Source: a virus
Direction: 5' to 3' (one strand)
Length of the DNA stretch: 45,953 bases
Virus record (IMG/VR): IMGVR_UViG_3300047564_003030
Span: 1-45,953 of that record
Positions 21,000 through 29,552 of this stretch are shown here, one piece after another (positions within the stretch are counted from its first letter, which is position 1; the number at the start of each line of letters is the position of its first letter). The notes under the pieces were generated by a model, which worked only from the letters and a program-made list of their open reading frames with translations, did no database searches and was not told where the DNA came from. Made by a program: the position numbers and the translations under genes.

Positions 21000-21008
21000 G
21001 CATTAGTA
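20997..21008 (+). promoter_or_regulatory. Phage promoter element P6
   Basis: Exact TTTGCATTAGTA overlapping the T-run of the terminator. The leader has a small CCGA/TCGG hairpin (21015-21026). Drives the DNA polymerase gene. Confidence 0.8.
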
Positions 21009-21043
21009 TAATTGCCGATACGTCGGACAGCCTAAGGAGCGCT

Positions 21044-22966
21044 ATGATATATTCGATTGACTTTGAGACACGCAGTAAGGCAGACCTGCCAGAGGTAGGC
21101 CTTGACAACTACGCCAACCATGAAACCACAGAAGTCCTGTGTATTGCGTTTGGCACCCAACCTGACAATGTAATTGTCGCTCTACCGCTTTCTTGGAAAG
21201 CGCTTCAACCACTAAATACCCTTTTAGAGCATGTACGCAACGGCGGCAAAATAGCAGCCTGGAACGCCATGTTTGAGTACGCGATCTGGAACTGTGTATG
21301 CGTACCTAAGTACGGGTGGCCACGACTAAAGCTCGAGCAGTGTATTGACACCATGGCCGTAGCCGCGGCCAATAACATACCACAGGGCTTGGATGAGGCC
21401 GGCGCCTTTATGGACGCCCAGTACCAGAAAGACCCCATTGGCAAGAGGCTTATTCAAAAGCTCTGTAAACCCAATAGCAAGGGTGGCTTTAATGACGACC
21501 CCGAGCTATTAAAGCAGCTCTTTGATTACTGTGCCCAAGACGTACGCACGGAGATGGCCCTAGGAGCCGTTTTAAGGCCCCTAGAAGACGTCGAACAGGC
21601 AGTCTGGACCCTCACCCAGCGGATCAATACAAGAGGCGTTCCTGTGGACCCTAGGGAGCTCCAAAATGCCGTCCTGGCAGTCCAAAGGGCGCAGGCAGCC
21701 ATAGACCGGGAATGTCTCGAGTTGACCGGCTGTAAGCCAAGCGAGCGTCAAAAGCTCTTAGATTGGCTCAACGCCCAGGGCGCCGGGTTGGACGACCTGA
21801 CCGCCGAGACCGTCTCAAAAATGCTGCAGTGCAGCATTCACACGCGCGTAAAAAAAGCGCTGGAGCTAAGACAGGATGGTAGCCAAACTAGCGTGGCTAA
21901 GTACGCTAAAATGTTGGAGGTACAAAGAGATGGCAGGATCAGAAATACGCTTGTCTATCACGGGGCTAGCACTGGGCGTTGGGCTTCTCGTGGTGGACTT
22001 AACCTACAGAATATCGCTCGGCCTAATCTATCCGATGAAGAAATTGAGAGATGTATACCTCGAGTTTTTGATCAGGCGACTGGTAGCATGGGAGAGCTAT
22101 CCTCTCTTGTTCGAAGTGGAATCAAGGCGCCGGATGGAAAAACCTTTGTGGACGTTGATTTCTCGTCTATTGAGAACCGAGTAGGTGTCTGGCTAGCCGG
22201 ACAAAAAGATAAGATCGAGATGTTTAGAAAGGGATTAGATGAGTACAAGACATTCGCCTCCACCTCCCTATACAGAGTCCCGTATGATGCGGTTACGAAG
22301 GATCAAAGACAGGTTGCTAAGTCGGCAGTTTTGGGCGCGATGTTTGGTCAGGGCGCTAAGGGCCTAGTCAAATACGCGGATGGGATGGGGGTTAAGCTCA
22401 CGGAGGCGCAGGCAAAGAATGCGGTAGATAACTACCGTGGCTCGTACGTAATGGTCAAGGAGCTATGGGGGGCGTGCGAGAGCGCGGCGATCCAGGCCGT
22501 GGAGAACCCAGGGTCGCCGTTCGCAGCGGGCGCTAAGATTATATTGAAGTGCGCGAAGGGTGCGCTATGGATGCGCCTACCGAGTGGCAGGCTTATCTGT
22601 TGGCAGAGGCCACAGCTCGAGTTGCTCACCACACCCTGGGGGAGTGAAAAGCTCGGCGTTACGGTCCACAGCCAGAACACCTACAGCCGGCAATGGACTA
22701 GGAACGCCATCATCGGCAGTAGTATCTTCCAGTCCGCGGTACAGGGCACCGCTCGGGACTTTCTTGCCGTGGCTATGCTTAACCTTGATAAAGCCGGTTA
22801 CGAAGTGATTAACAGCGTGCATGATGAAGTCTTACTCCTCGTTGAAGAACAAAACGGGGAGTCCGCAATGGCCGACGTAATCAAGATGATGACTACGCCA
22901 CCGTCGTGGGCTCCCGATTTTCCTCTCGCAGCGGAGGGCTGGCACGGCAAGCGCTACCGTAAGTAA
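21044..22966 (+). CDS. Family A DNA polymerase with 3'-5' exonuclease domain
   Basis: 640 aa from ATG 21044 (AAGGAG upstream); an earlier in-frame TTG at 20972 would lie in the terminator and is rejected. The exonuclease part has SIDFETRS, AAWNAMFE and YCAQDVRTE. Polymerase motif A is VDVDFSSIENR, motif B RQVAKSAVLGAMFGQG, motif C NSVHDEVLL. In motif B the position of E. coli Pol I Phe762 is Leu and that of Tyr766 is Phe. It is the replicative polymerase of this phage. The stop codon abuts the stop of the convergent minus-strand gene. Confidence 0.92.
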   Translation: MIYSIDFETRSKADLPEVGLDNYANHETTEVLCIAFGTQPDNVIVALPLSWKALQPLNTLLEHVRNGGKIAAWNAMFEYAIWNCVCVPKYGWPRLKLEQCIDTMAVAAANNIPQGLDEAGAFMDAQYQKDPIGKRLIQKLCKPNSKGGFNDDPELLKQLFDYCAQDVRTEMALGAVLRPLEDVEQAVWTLTQRINTRGVPVDPRELQNAVLAVQRAQAAIDRECLELTGCKPSERQKLLDWLNAQGAGLDDLTAETVSKMLQCSIHTRVKKALELRQDGSQTSVAKYAKMLEVQRDGRIRNTLVYHGASTGRWASRGGLNLQNIARPNLSDEEIERCIPRVFDQATGSMGELSSLVRSGIKAPDGKTFVDVDFSSIENRVGVWLAGQKDKIEMFRKGLDEYKTFASTSLYRVPYDAVTKDQRQVAKSAVLGAMFGQGAKGLVKYADGMGVKLTEAQAKNAVDNYRGSYVMVKELWGACESAAIQAVENPGSPFAAGAKIILKCAKGALWMRLPSGRLICWQRPQLELLTTPWGSEKLGVTVHSQNTYSRQWTRNAIIGSSIFQSAVQGTARDFLAVAMLNLDKAGYEVINSVHDEVLLLVEEQNGESAMADVIKMMTTPPSWAPDFPLAAEGWHGKRYRK

Positions 22967-23854
22967 TTACTTAGGTATGGAATAGTAGCGGTCTCCAATT
23001 TTTACAATCTTGGAGCCGCGCTCTTTCTCAGCCTGTTCGGCCTTGTCAAATGTCTCGTGTGCCTTGCCCTTTAGTATTACGTAGGCATCCCTTGGCAAAT
23101 CTCTTAGCATGCGCTCATCGTCCGATGTCGGCGCGACAGATCCCCAGTGACCCAAATCTTCTCCGGTACCAGTCGGGCCCATGCCGTATGCCATGGCTGT
23201 CTGGTAATCATAACCGGCGCCCTCTGGGCTAAATACACTACCACCCTCGGCCTTCATAAAGTCTGGCGACTTGGCGTCTTCGGGGTTGTACTTGGCAAAC
23301 TTGCCACGAATCTTTGACGGGTCTAACACGCCAACGTTTTGGTATCCAGACTCGTTAACGTCAAATGTCTTAATGCCACTCTCGCGTAGGTGCTGTAAAA
23401 ATGCCGGAGACTCCATGGTGGTCCAGTTAGAGTGTGGGTCCTCTATCCTGGATTTAAACTGGCGCGCCATCTTGGGATCGTCGGCGTATTTCTTAGCCAC
23501 GTAGGCCTCGATTAATAGGCGCCCCTCCGGTGACATTGGATCAAAATGATTTGCCATGTCCACGCTAACTGGATACATCGTGGAGCCTTTATTGTAACTA
23601 CCAAGCGGGATTGCCTCGCCGGTCTTTAGGCTAATGTATGGCCCCTTACCTGCGGTAAAACTATCGGCAAACTTAGGGCTCTTGGTTACAAATGTAACAC
23701 CAGGTGTAACAAAGTCAACATCGCGCACGGTTGACTTCATTGGGTCAAATGCTTTGATATTTGGGTTTGGGCTGCCGTGATAAAATCCGGTGGTAAACCT
23801 TTTCTTAAACTCTTCTACGGCTGCCTTCATTTGTGCAGGTGTTGGCTTTGGCAT
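22967..23854 (-). CDS. Putative ADP-ribosyltransferase (ART-PolyVal-like), last gene of the ejection cluster
   Basis: 295 aa. FYHGSPNPNIKAFDP (about 24-38) is the His-containing first motif of ADP-ribosyltransferases of the polyvalent-protein type. VTPGVTFVTKSPKFADSF gives the Ser/Thr-strand equivalent, YPVSVDMANHFDP and LRESGIKTFDV follow, and VGVLDPSKIRGKF is the typical closing segment. Such domains are often carried into the host with phage DNA to modify host proteins. The C-terminus has the virion-style AEGGSVFSPEG. It abuts the 954-aa gene and is last in the operon. Activity is inferred. Confidence 0.65.
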   Translation of the reverse strand: MPKPTPAQMKAAVEEFKKRFTTGFYHGSPNPNIKAFDPMKSTVRDVDFVTPGVTFVTKSPKFADSFTAGKGPYISLKTGEAIPLGSYNKGSTMYPVSVDMANHFDPMSPEGRLLIEAYVAKKYADDPKMARQFKSRIEDPHSNWTTMESPAFLQHLRESGIKTFDVNESGYQNVGVLDPSKIRGKFAKYNPEDAKSPDFMKAEGGSVFSPEGAGYDYQTAMAYGMGPTGTGEDLGHWGSVAPTSDDERMLRDLPRDAYVILKGKAHETFDKAEQAEKERGSKIVKIGDRYYSIPK

Positions 23855-26719
23855 TTAGCACTTCCACTTACGTAACGCTTTGTTGATACGTGAATCTGGA
23901 TCGTTTGCTGTTTTGCTAGAGGTTAGCTTCTTCTTCATCCCGCCCATCCTGGCGCAGAATGATTTCTTACGTGAGCCACCCTCTGGCTGTGGTGCCTTTA
24001 GCTCGCCGCCAGTCTCGCGCTTGTACGATGCGCGCCCCAGTGCGTTCAAGCCACCCGATGGGCTTTTGCCCTCTGACCTTTGCCATGCTGGTGTTGTAGA
24101 GCCGCCTTTTTTAAATGTCTTACCGGGAAAATCTTCTAATAACAAACGGGGGTCGTTCCAGTCGGTTGTCTCAATATCTTTTTTAGGCACAATAACTAAC
24201 GGACCAGATTGTAATTTTTCACCAGACGTCCAAATGGGGCGATCGGTTGCCTTGTCATAGAACTGCGAGCCAACGCGTGGGTCCATACCGATCTGGGTAT
24301 AGTTGGGATCTTTTAACATCTCGGCCATCATGCGGCGAACTTCGGCGTCACCGGTGCCAACGTTGGTGCCCTTCATCATAGCAAACGGAGATTTTGCTGA
24401 ACCAATTTGTACACCCATAGGTGTAAGCGCTTGCTCTTTAGTGCCAAGACCAACACGATACGCTTGATTTGGTTTGGAGCTAAATGTTACGTCCGATAAA
24501 TGTCCAGTTCTGTTGTAGCTAAATGGTTTACCTTTAACATCGTGCACAGTGTCCACATAAACGGACGGGTCTTTTTCATAGGCCCGTATATCTAAACGAT
24601 TACCAGTTTGCATACCCACCGGCACATCTACAAATGCTTTAGGTCTCTGTTGGGTTGTTAACGCATTAATAACTTGCTCATCGGTATAATATGGTGGCAA
24701 CTCGTTCCATTGCCTAATTGGCAAATACTGACGTGTTACGGCCATCTGCTGCTGTTTGGTGATGTTGCCCTTTAGGTACTCTTCTAAGGCCTCGGCTATT
24801 TTTTTGTATTGGCTAATCGAGTACTTGGCAACCTTTGGCAACACGCCGGCCTTACCGCCGCCATCAAAGTTCTGTACGGGGCCGCCTTCGGCATGACCAG
24901 ACCGTTGTAATTCCTTGATCCACTCCTCGGTCATTTTTTGTCGTGGGTACACGCGCTGTAACGCGCCCTCGGGCTTGTACCCAAGTGTGTGCTCAAAATA
25001 TCCCGGCTGTGGTAACGCGCCAGATTTTAACGGGGCAGTTCTGCCCGTATCTTTGCGCCACTGTCTCTGAAAATCCATAAGCGCCAATTCACTCGGCGTT
25101 GGTGTATAGGTCACGCCTAAATCTTTGCCGAGTAGTTGGTATGGATACGCCGCGTTTAGGTCTGGACGTGGAACGTTTTCAACGTCGCCGGTTAAACTAA
25201 ACGCACGTGGGCCCACCGAAAATGTTTTGGCCCCGGCAACTGTGGGGTCCATCGTGTCGGCCAGTATTTGATTGTAGGGAATAATTTGTGCCTTACGGCC
25301 GCCAATATCTACGCCACCAAATCCGTGGGTCGCGATGAGTCCACGATTTTGAAATGTGTTAGCAAGCTCTTTAACTTGCTCTTTGTCTGCGATGTCAAAT
25401 TTGGGGATGGGTTCAAACCCTTGAGCTTTACCACGAATAGCACCGCCAGATTGGATGTAGTCGTTAATCTTTGCACGTAGTTCGGGGGTTAACTTGCTAG
25501 GGTCTTTGTAAAACTCTTCCATCATGCGGTCAAATACTATCTTATTTGACTGGTGCATGGTGTCCTTGCCCAAGATAGGTGTGAAAATTTGATTTTCTGC
25601 CCCACCAAATCGCGGGTCTCTTGCAAGATTTGAAATCATGGAGGCGGTGCTTTGGTTACCAGACCCCCACGCACGTCCCTTATATTGTGGCAACGCTAAC
25701 TGGTTTGCCGAATAACTTGGCCCACCAACCATGCCCATACGGTCGGCCTGCGTTGGCACCAAGTACTGGTCTATATAATTTTGGGCCCAGTCAGATAATT
25801 TTTTTGTGGCCTGCCCGCCGTATTCATGCGCGGCCTTTGCCACCTTTCCCCCGGCCAAATGGGCCAGCCCTCCCTTTTTCATGGGGACGGGCATTTGTTC
25901 TTCTTGCTGTGGCTGTGCCGCGGCAGGTTGTTGTGACTTGCGTTTTAAATAGTCAAGGTATTGGTTTAATCCCTCGGCGCCGGCGCTAATTGCCGCGCCA
26001 CCATACCGAGCGGCGGGGTGTGGGAAAAATGACGCGCCAGCTCCCAGCGTGCCAATTGCGCTTAGTCCGCCACCAACAACGTCGCCCTGTCTTAGGCGGT
26101 TGTATGCGTCAGCGCCCTGGTATCCAGCGGCGCCACCAGCCAATGCGCGGCCAAGCCATGGCACGACGCCAGACTGTGTAGCGCCACCTAAGAATTGGCC
26201 CGCAGCTTTAACAGGGCCGGGGATGGCCTGACGCAATTGAGACATTGCGGATGGTGTTGCCGCGGGTGCGGGGGGTTGTGCGCGGGTGAACCCAGGATAT
26301 TTTTTATGTAGCTCGGCCTCTCTACGAACGCGTTTAGCGGCCTCGTTTTGGGCCTGGCCATAGTTTTCCCAGTTCTGAACGCTTTGCTCGATGGTAACGC
26401 CGCGTGGGTTAAATGGTGTGCCGGCCGCCCTAGCGGCTGGGGCCGTAGTTGTTGGAGCCTTGCCAGCTTGAACGGCCTCAACGCCCTTGTTTACAATCGG
26501 CCCAACTACTTCACCAGCAATTGCTCCGCCGATAGTTGGGGTTAATACGTTAATAAGGTCTGCGTCGCTCACTTGTTTTACTGACGTCTCACCACTAGGA
26601 ACGTTTTGTTGGGCTTCCAGTGTGCGAATGTAGTCAGCAATTTGTTGTGCGTCTTCTTTGTTGCCGGCCGCATCGGCCTGCATCAACGCATCATAGGCTC
26701 GCTCTAACTCTTTATCCAT
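23855..26719 (-). CDS. Large multidomain virion/ejection protein with DUF6321-like C-terminus
   Basis: 954 aa. The first 100 residues are charged, 100-260 are Ala/Gly/Pro-rich with hydrophobic stretches typical of ejected proteins, and KKGGLAHLAGGKV begins a second part. A middle segment (PGYFEHTLGYK, RVYPRQKMTEEWI) recurs in large phage polyvalent proteins. The last 80 residues (TPAWQRSEGKSPSGGLNA, GRASYKRETGG) match DUF6321, usually a separate small protein, so this is a fusion. TAATG junction with the upstream gene. Probably packaged and injected with the DNA; not shown by the sequence. Confidence 0.65.
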   Translation of the reverse strand: MDKELERAYDALMQADAAGNKEDAQQIADYIRTLEAQQNVPSGETSVKQVSDADLINVLTPTIGGAIAGEVVGPIVNKGVEAVQAGKAPTTTAPAARAAGTPFNPRGVTIEQSVQNWENYGQAQNEAAKRVRREAELHKKYPGFTRAQPPAPAATPSAMSQLRQAIPGPVKAAGQFLGGATQSGVVPWLGRALAGGAAGYQGADAYNRLRQGDVVGGGLSAIGTLGAGASFFPHPAARYGGAAISAGAEGLNQYLDYLKRKSQQPAAAQPQQEEQMPVPMKKGGLAHLAGGKVAKAAHEYGGQATKKLSDWAQNYIDQYLVPTQADRMGMVGGPSYSANQLALPQYKGRAWGSGNQSTASMISNLARDPRFGGAENQIFTPILGKDTMHQSNKIVFDRMMEEFYKDPSKLTPELRAKINDYIQSGGAIRGKAQGFEPIPKFDIADKEQVKELANTFQNRGLIATHGFGGVDIGGRKAQIIPYNQILADTMDPTVAGAKTFSVGPRAFSLTGDVENVPRPDLNAAYPYQLLGKDLGVTYTPTPSELALMDFQRQWRKDTGRTAPLKSGALPQPGYFEHTLGYKPEGALQRVYPRQKMTEEWIKELQRSGHAEGGPVQNFDGGGKAGVLPKVAKYSISQYKKIAEALEEYLKGNITKQQQMAVTRQYLPIRQWNELPPYYTDEQVINALTTQQRPKAFVDVPVGMQTGNRLDIRAYEKDPSVYVDTVHDVKGKPFSYNRTGHLSDVTFSSKPNQAYRVGLGTKEQALTPMGVQIGSAKSPFAMMKGTNVGTGDAEVRRMMAEMLKDPNYTQIGMDPRVGSQFYDKATDRPIWTSGEKLQSGPLVIVPKKDIETTDWNDPRLLLEDFPGKTFKKGGSTTPAWQRSEGKSPSGGLNALGRASYKRETGGELKAPQPEGGSRKKSFCARMGGMKKKLTSSKTANDPDSRINKALRKWKC

Positions 26720-28545
26720 TATGGTTTTGTCCTAGGAGGATATTTATTCAACAATGAAGCGCCGGGGTGTTTAGGAGCCGCTGCGGCACCCTTGATCTGA
26801 ACTTCGGAATCTAAAATTGCGCGTAATTCTTTTTCATATGCCGCAACTTTATTTTCGTATTCTTTTGATGTCCTAAACGCGTCAAAGTCTAATGGCTCGC
26901 CGGGCTTCTTGGTGCCGCGATACATTTTGCCTAATTCAGTATCTAGGTTCGCCCTGGCAACTAACATACGCTGGCGTTTAACTAATAGCTCGGGGGTATC
27001 TGCCAACGATCCGGCAATACGCTCAAACATTGAACGCTCAAAGTCAGAGACGGAGCCCTGGCCCTGCGATAGCTTAGATGCCTCGAGTGCACCCTTTGCC
27101 AAGTTCTGTGCAATCTCACGACGTGCGTTAATTGCTTTTTGGCTAGTTCCTGGCATACTTAATATTAATGCGTCTTCGATTGTCTTGATACCGACGGCAC
27201 CAGATGGAGTATTTAAACCATCACGAATAATAGTTAATAGTGCGTTACCAACACCTTCCTTAGCTAGAATACCTGTCGCTTCCGGATTGTCTAATACTAA
27301 TTTTTCTACGCGCTCTGCAGATGTCTTACGCTCAGAAACAGAGGCCGGCTCAGTCGCTGTCTCAAATGAGAGCTGTGCCTTCTGAACGTTCTCTGCCGCG
27401 CCCTTAGCTTGTTGTTCACGGAAGGTAGATTTTACTTTACTCTCGGCGTCCATTTGCTCTGGCGTAGGTCTTGGGCCCTTTGCTGCCGTCGTGGTGGGCG
27501 TTACAGCCGCCGGTGCGGCTGGTGCCTTCTGACCAGACTCAAACTCGGTGATTGCCTCGTTTACACGCTTACGTGCCTCTTCTGTGTTTGGAATTGGCGC
27601 GGTTGGCTCGATGCCTAGCTTACCGGCAATAAACTTGGCGTAGTTGGCGGTAGACTCTGGGCTATTACCTGGAGCAGTTGCCGGCGACCAAGTCTCGGCT
27701 AACATGGCCGGGGTGATAATGTTGACGTCACCAAAGCGCTGCTTAACCGCCGGGCTTTGACCACTTAGCTTTATCTTAGTGTCTTCGTCGAGCGCCTTTT
27801 GTCCGGCTTCTAATGTGTCAAACTTTAAGAACTCGCCGGTCTTAGGATCTTTTAAATTACCTGGGTTGTTGTTGCGCATGCTTACCGGCTGGCCAGATTT
27901 ATCTGCTGGCGCGCTCTTTAATGCTTGCTGAGTCTCGGGAGCATCTTTGTATAGGTTTGGATTGGCACGATACTCACGCACTGAAATAACTTTGCGGGTA
28001 AATGAGCCATCTGGATTTTCAACAACAACCGGCACCTTGGGAACATCCATCTCAGGGTTGGCGGATACCTCTGCCTGTTTTTGTGCCCAGGCGTTAAATA
28101 TTTTTTTATACTCTTCGTCTGTTTCAGCATTTGCCAAAGCACGTTTAATCTCTGGTGGAATCTGCATACCACCAATATTATCGCCGCCCAATTCACTTGT
28201 TTTGCGGGCTTCAAATCGTTTTTGTCGTTCTTGGGCCGCCCTAACGCTAGCTATTTGGCTGCGCATGTTAAGCAGCTCTTGTGACTCGCGCATCTTTTGT
28301 TCGTCGCGTGCCAAAACATTTCGCGTGGGGTCAATGGCGGCGTATGCCAGCGCATCTTTTAATCCGCTGGTAAATAAATTTAGTGGGCTCTCGCGCTCGT
28401 CGATGATGCGCTGCATGTTAGCCAAGATGCTTTCTGTTTGCGTTGGGTCTAACGCAACATTTCCGGGAATAGAAAACCCACCCTTACTCTTTGGTGGGGT
28501 TACTACCGGGCCCAGACCGCCTTGAACTTGAGTTTCTTCAGCCAT
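26719..28545 (-). CDS. Internal virion / ejection protein with lysozyme-like segment
   Basis: 608 aa from the ATG at 28545; a TTG at 28557 just after the previous stop would add four residues. Near the middle, VSMRNNNPGNLKDPKTGEF and FDTLEAGQKALDED match the NNNPGNL peptidoglycan-hydrolase-like segment of phage ejection proteins. Flanks are Ala/Pro linkers and long helices. It would help the injection apparatus cross the cell wall. Neighbours are other ejection candidates in a tight minus-strand operon. Confidence 0.65.
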   Translation of the reverse strand: MAEETQVQGGLGPVVTPPKSKGGFSIPGNVALDPTQTESILANMQRIIDERESPLNLFTSGLKDALAYAAIDPTRNVLARDEQKMRESQELLNMRSQIASVRAAQERQKRFEARKTSELGGDNIGGMQIPPEIKRALANAETDEEYKKIFNAWAQKQAEVSANPEMDVPKVPVVVENPDGSFTRKVISVREYRANPNLYKDAPETQQALKSAPADKSGQPVSMRNNNPGNLKDPKTGEFLKFDTLEAGQKALDEDTKIKLSGQSPAVKQRFGDVNIITPAMLAETWSPATAPGNSPESTANYAKFIAGKLGIEPTAPIPNTEEARKRVNEAITEFESGQKAPAAPAAVTPTTTAAKGPRPTPEQMDAESKVKSTFREQQAKGAAENVQKAQLSFETATEPASVSERKTSAERVEKLVLDNPEATGILAKEGVGNALLTIIRDGLNTPSGAVGIKTIEDALILSMPGTSQKAINARREIAQNLAKGALEASKLSQGQGSVSDFERSMFERIAGSLADTPELLVKRQRMLVARANLDTELGKMYRGTKKPGEPLDFDAFRTSKEYENKVAAYEKELRAILDSEVQIKGAAAAPKHPGASLLNKYPPRTKP

Positions 28546-28557
28546 GTTTTTTATCAA

Positions 28558-29550
28558 TCAATCAAATGAAAAGTAATCAGACCAATCAGGATAATCTGTT
28601 GGGGGCACAAATGTATCAAGGGCGGGAACGCCGCCACCATAATTAAATATGTCGTACAGTTGTTGTTCTGTTATGCCGTCTAGATCAACATCACCTGGAT
28701 CAACACCCTGTGCTGCCGCAATTTGATTTAGTTGTTCGGGTGTAAATGAGCTACTGCCACCTAAAAACTTGCCAATATCTTTAAATGCGGTTGATAGTCC
28801 ACCCTTAACGCCTAGATTTTCTAGTAGTTTATTAGCACCAGCCGCGCCACCACCTAATGCGCTGGCGATTGATGTGATTTGGCTAAGTGGTGACATCTGC
28901 ACGTCGCTGGTTACCGTGGTTGGCACAGTCACGCCGGCCAGTATCTTACCTAGGTTAGCGACGTTAGTAAACGGTGCCAATTGCTGGGCCTGCCCAACGT
29001 TCATCGCGTTACTGATTCCCTGCTGTGCCACGTTACCTAAATTAGCCGCGCCGGTAACGCCGGTTGCTTGGTTCTTTAAGAACGCGTCCATTTGATTAGC
29101 AAACAGTTGTGCCTGTGCGTCAGCCTTTGCCTTATTGACCGCGGTCTCGCCACGCAGGCTACCGAAGTTACCGGAGGCAATTGAGGACCCCAGTACCGGC
29201 GCCGTAATGTTTGGTAGTAATTGCTCAAGCTGTTGGTTTTGCGCTTGAAATAAACCGCCCATGGGGGTTGAAATGTTGGGAGTTACTTGACCGGTTGGAG
29301 AAGTGATCCAAGGGTTGGCCGCGCCAGATGAAATGCTTTGGAGAGTGTTTTGAGCTTGTGTAAATGGATTAGAGGCGCCGGGTTGTAGTGTGTTAATTGC
29401 GCCCTGTGCCACCGTGCCACTTAACTGAGGCGCGGCCCCATAGGCGGTGGTTGCCTGGTTGACTAGGTTCTGTTGGGCGGTGTCATACCACGACGGCATC
29501 GTGGTTTGTTGCACGCCCTTGTTGGCTATAAAATTGGAAAGTCCTGCCAT
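28558..29550 (-). CDS. Probable internal virion protein
   Basis: 330 aa, rich in Ala, Gln, Asn and Gly with few charges, and a helical heptad-like middle (VNKAKADAQAQLFANQMDAF). This composition is typical of podovirus internal/ejection proteins. The C-terminus is acidic and aromatic. Short gaps to both neighbours. No enzymatic motif seen. Confidence 0.6.
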   Translation of the reverse strand: MAGLSNFIANKGVQQTTMPSWYDTAQQNLVNQATTAYGAAPQLSGTVAQGAINTLQPGASNPFTQAQNTLQSISSGAANPWITSPTGQVTPNISTPMGGLFQAQNQQLEQLLPNITAPVLGSSIASGNFGSLRGETAVNKAKADAQAQLFANQMDAFLKNQATGVTGAANLGNVAQQGISNAMNVGQAQQLAPFTNVANLGKILAGVTVPTTVTSDVQMSPLSQITSIASALGGGAAGANKLLENLGVKGGLSTAFKDIGKFLGGSSSFTPEQLNQIAAAQGVDPGDVDLDGITEQQLYDIFNYGGGVPALDTFVPPTDYPDWSDYFSFD

Positions 29551-29552
29551 AA

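Noticed and set aside
20972-21043. N-terminal extension of the DNA polymerase from TTG 20972
   Set aside because: It would translate through the terminator and promoter P6, while ATG 21044 has a good AAGGAG site and begins directly with the exonuclease motif.
22560-25989. Long open frames antisense to the polymerase and the ejection genes
   Set aside because: They lie wholly inside well-supported genes, lack ribosome sites and give low-complexity Arg/Ser/Pro-rich products.
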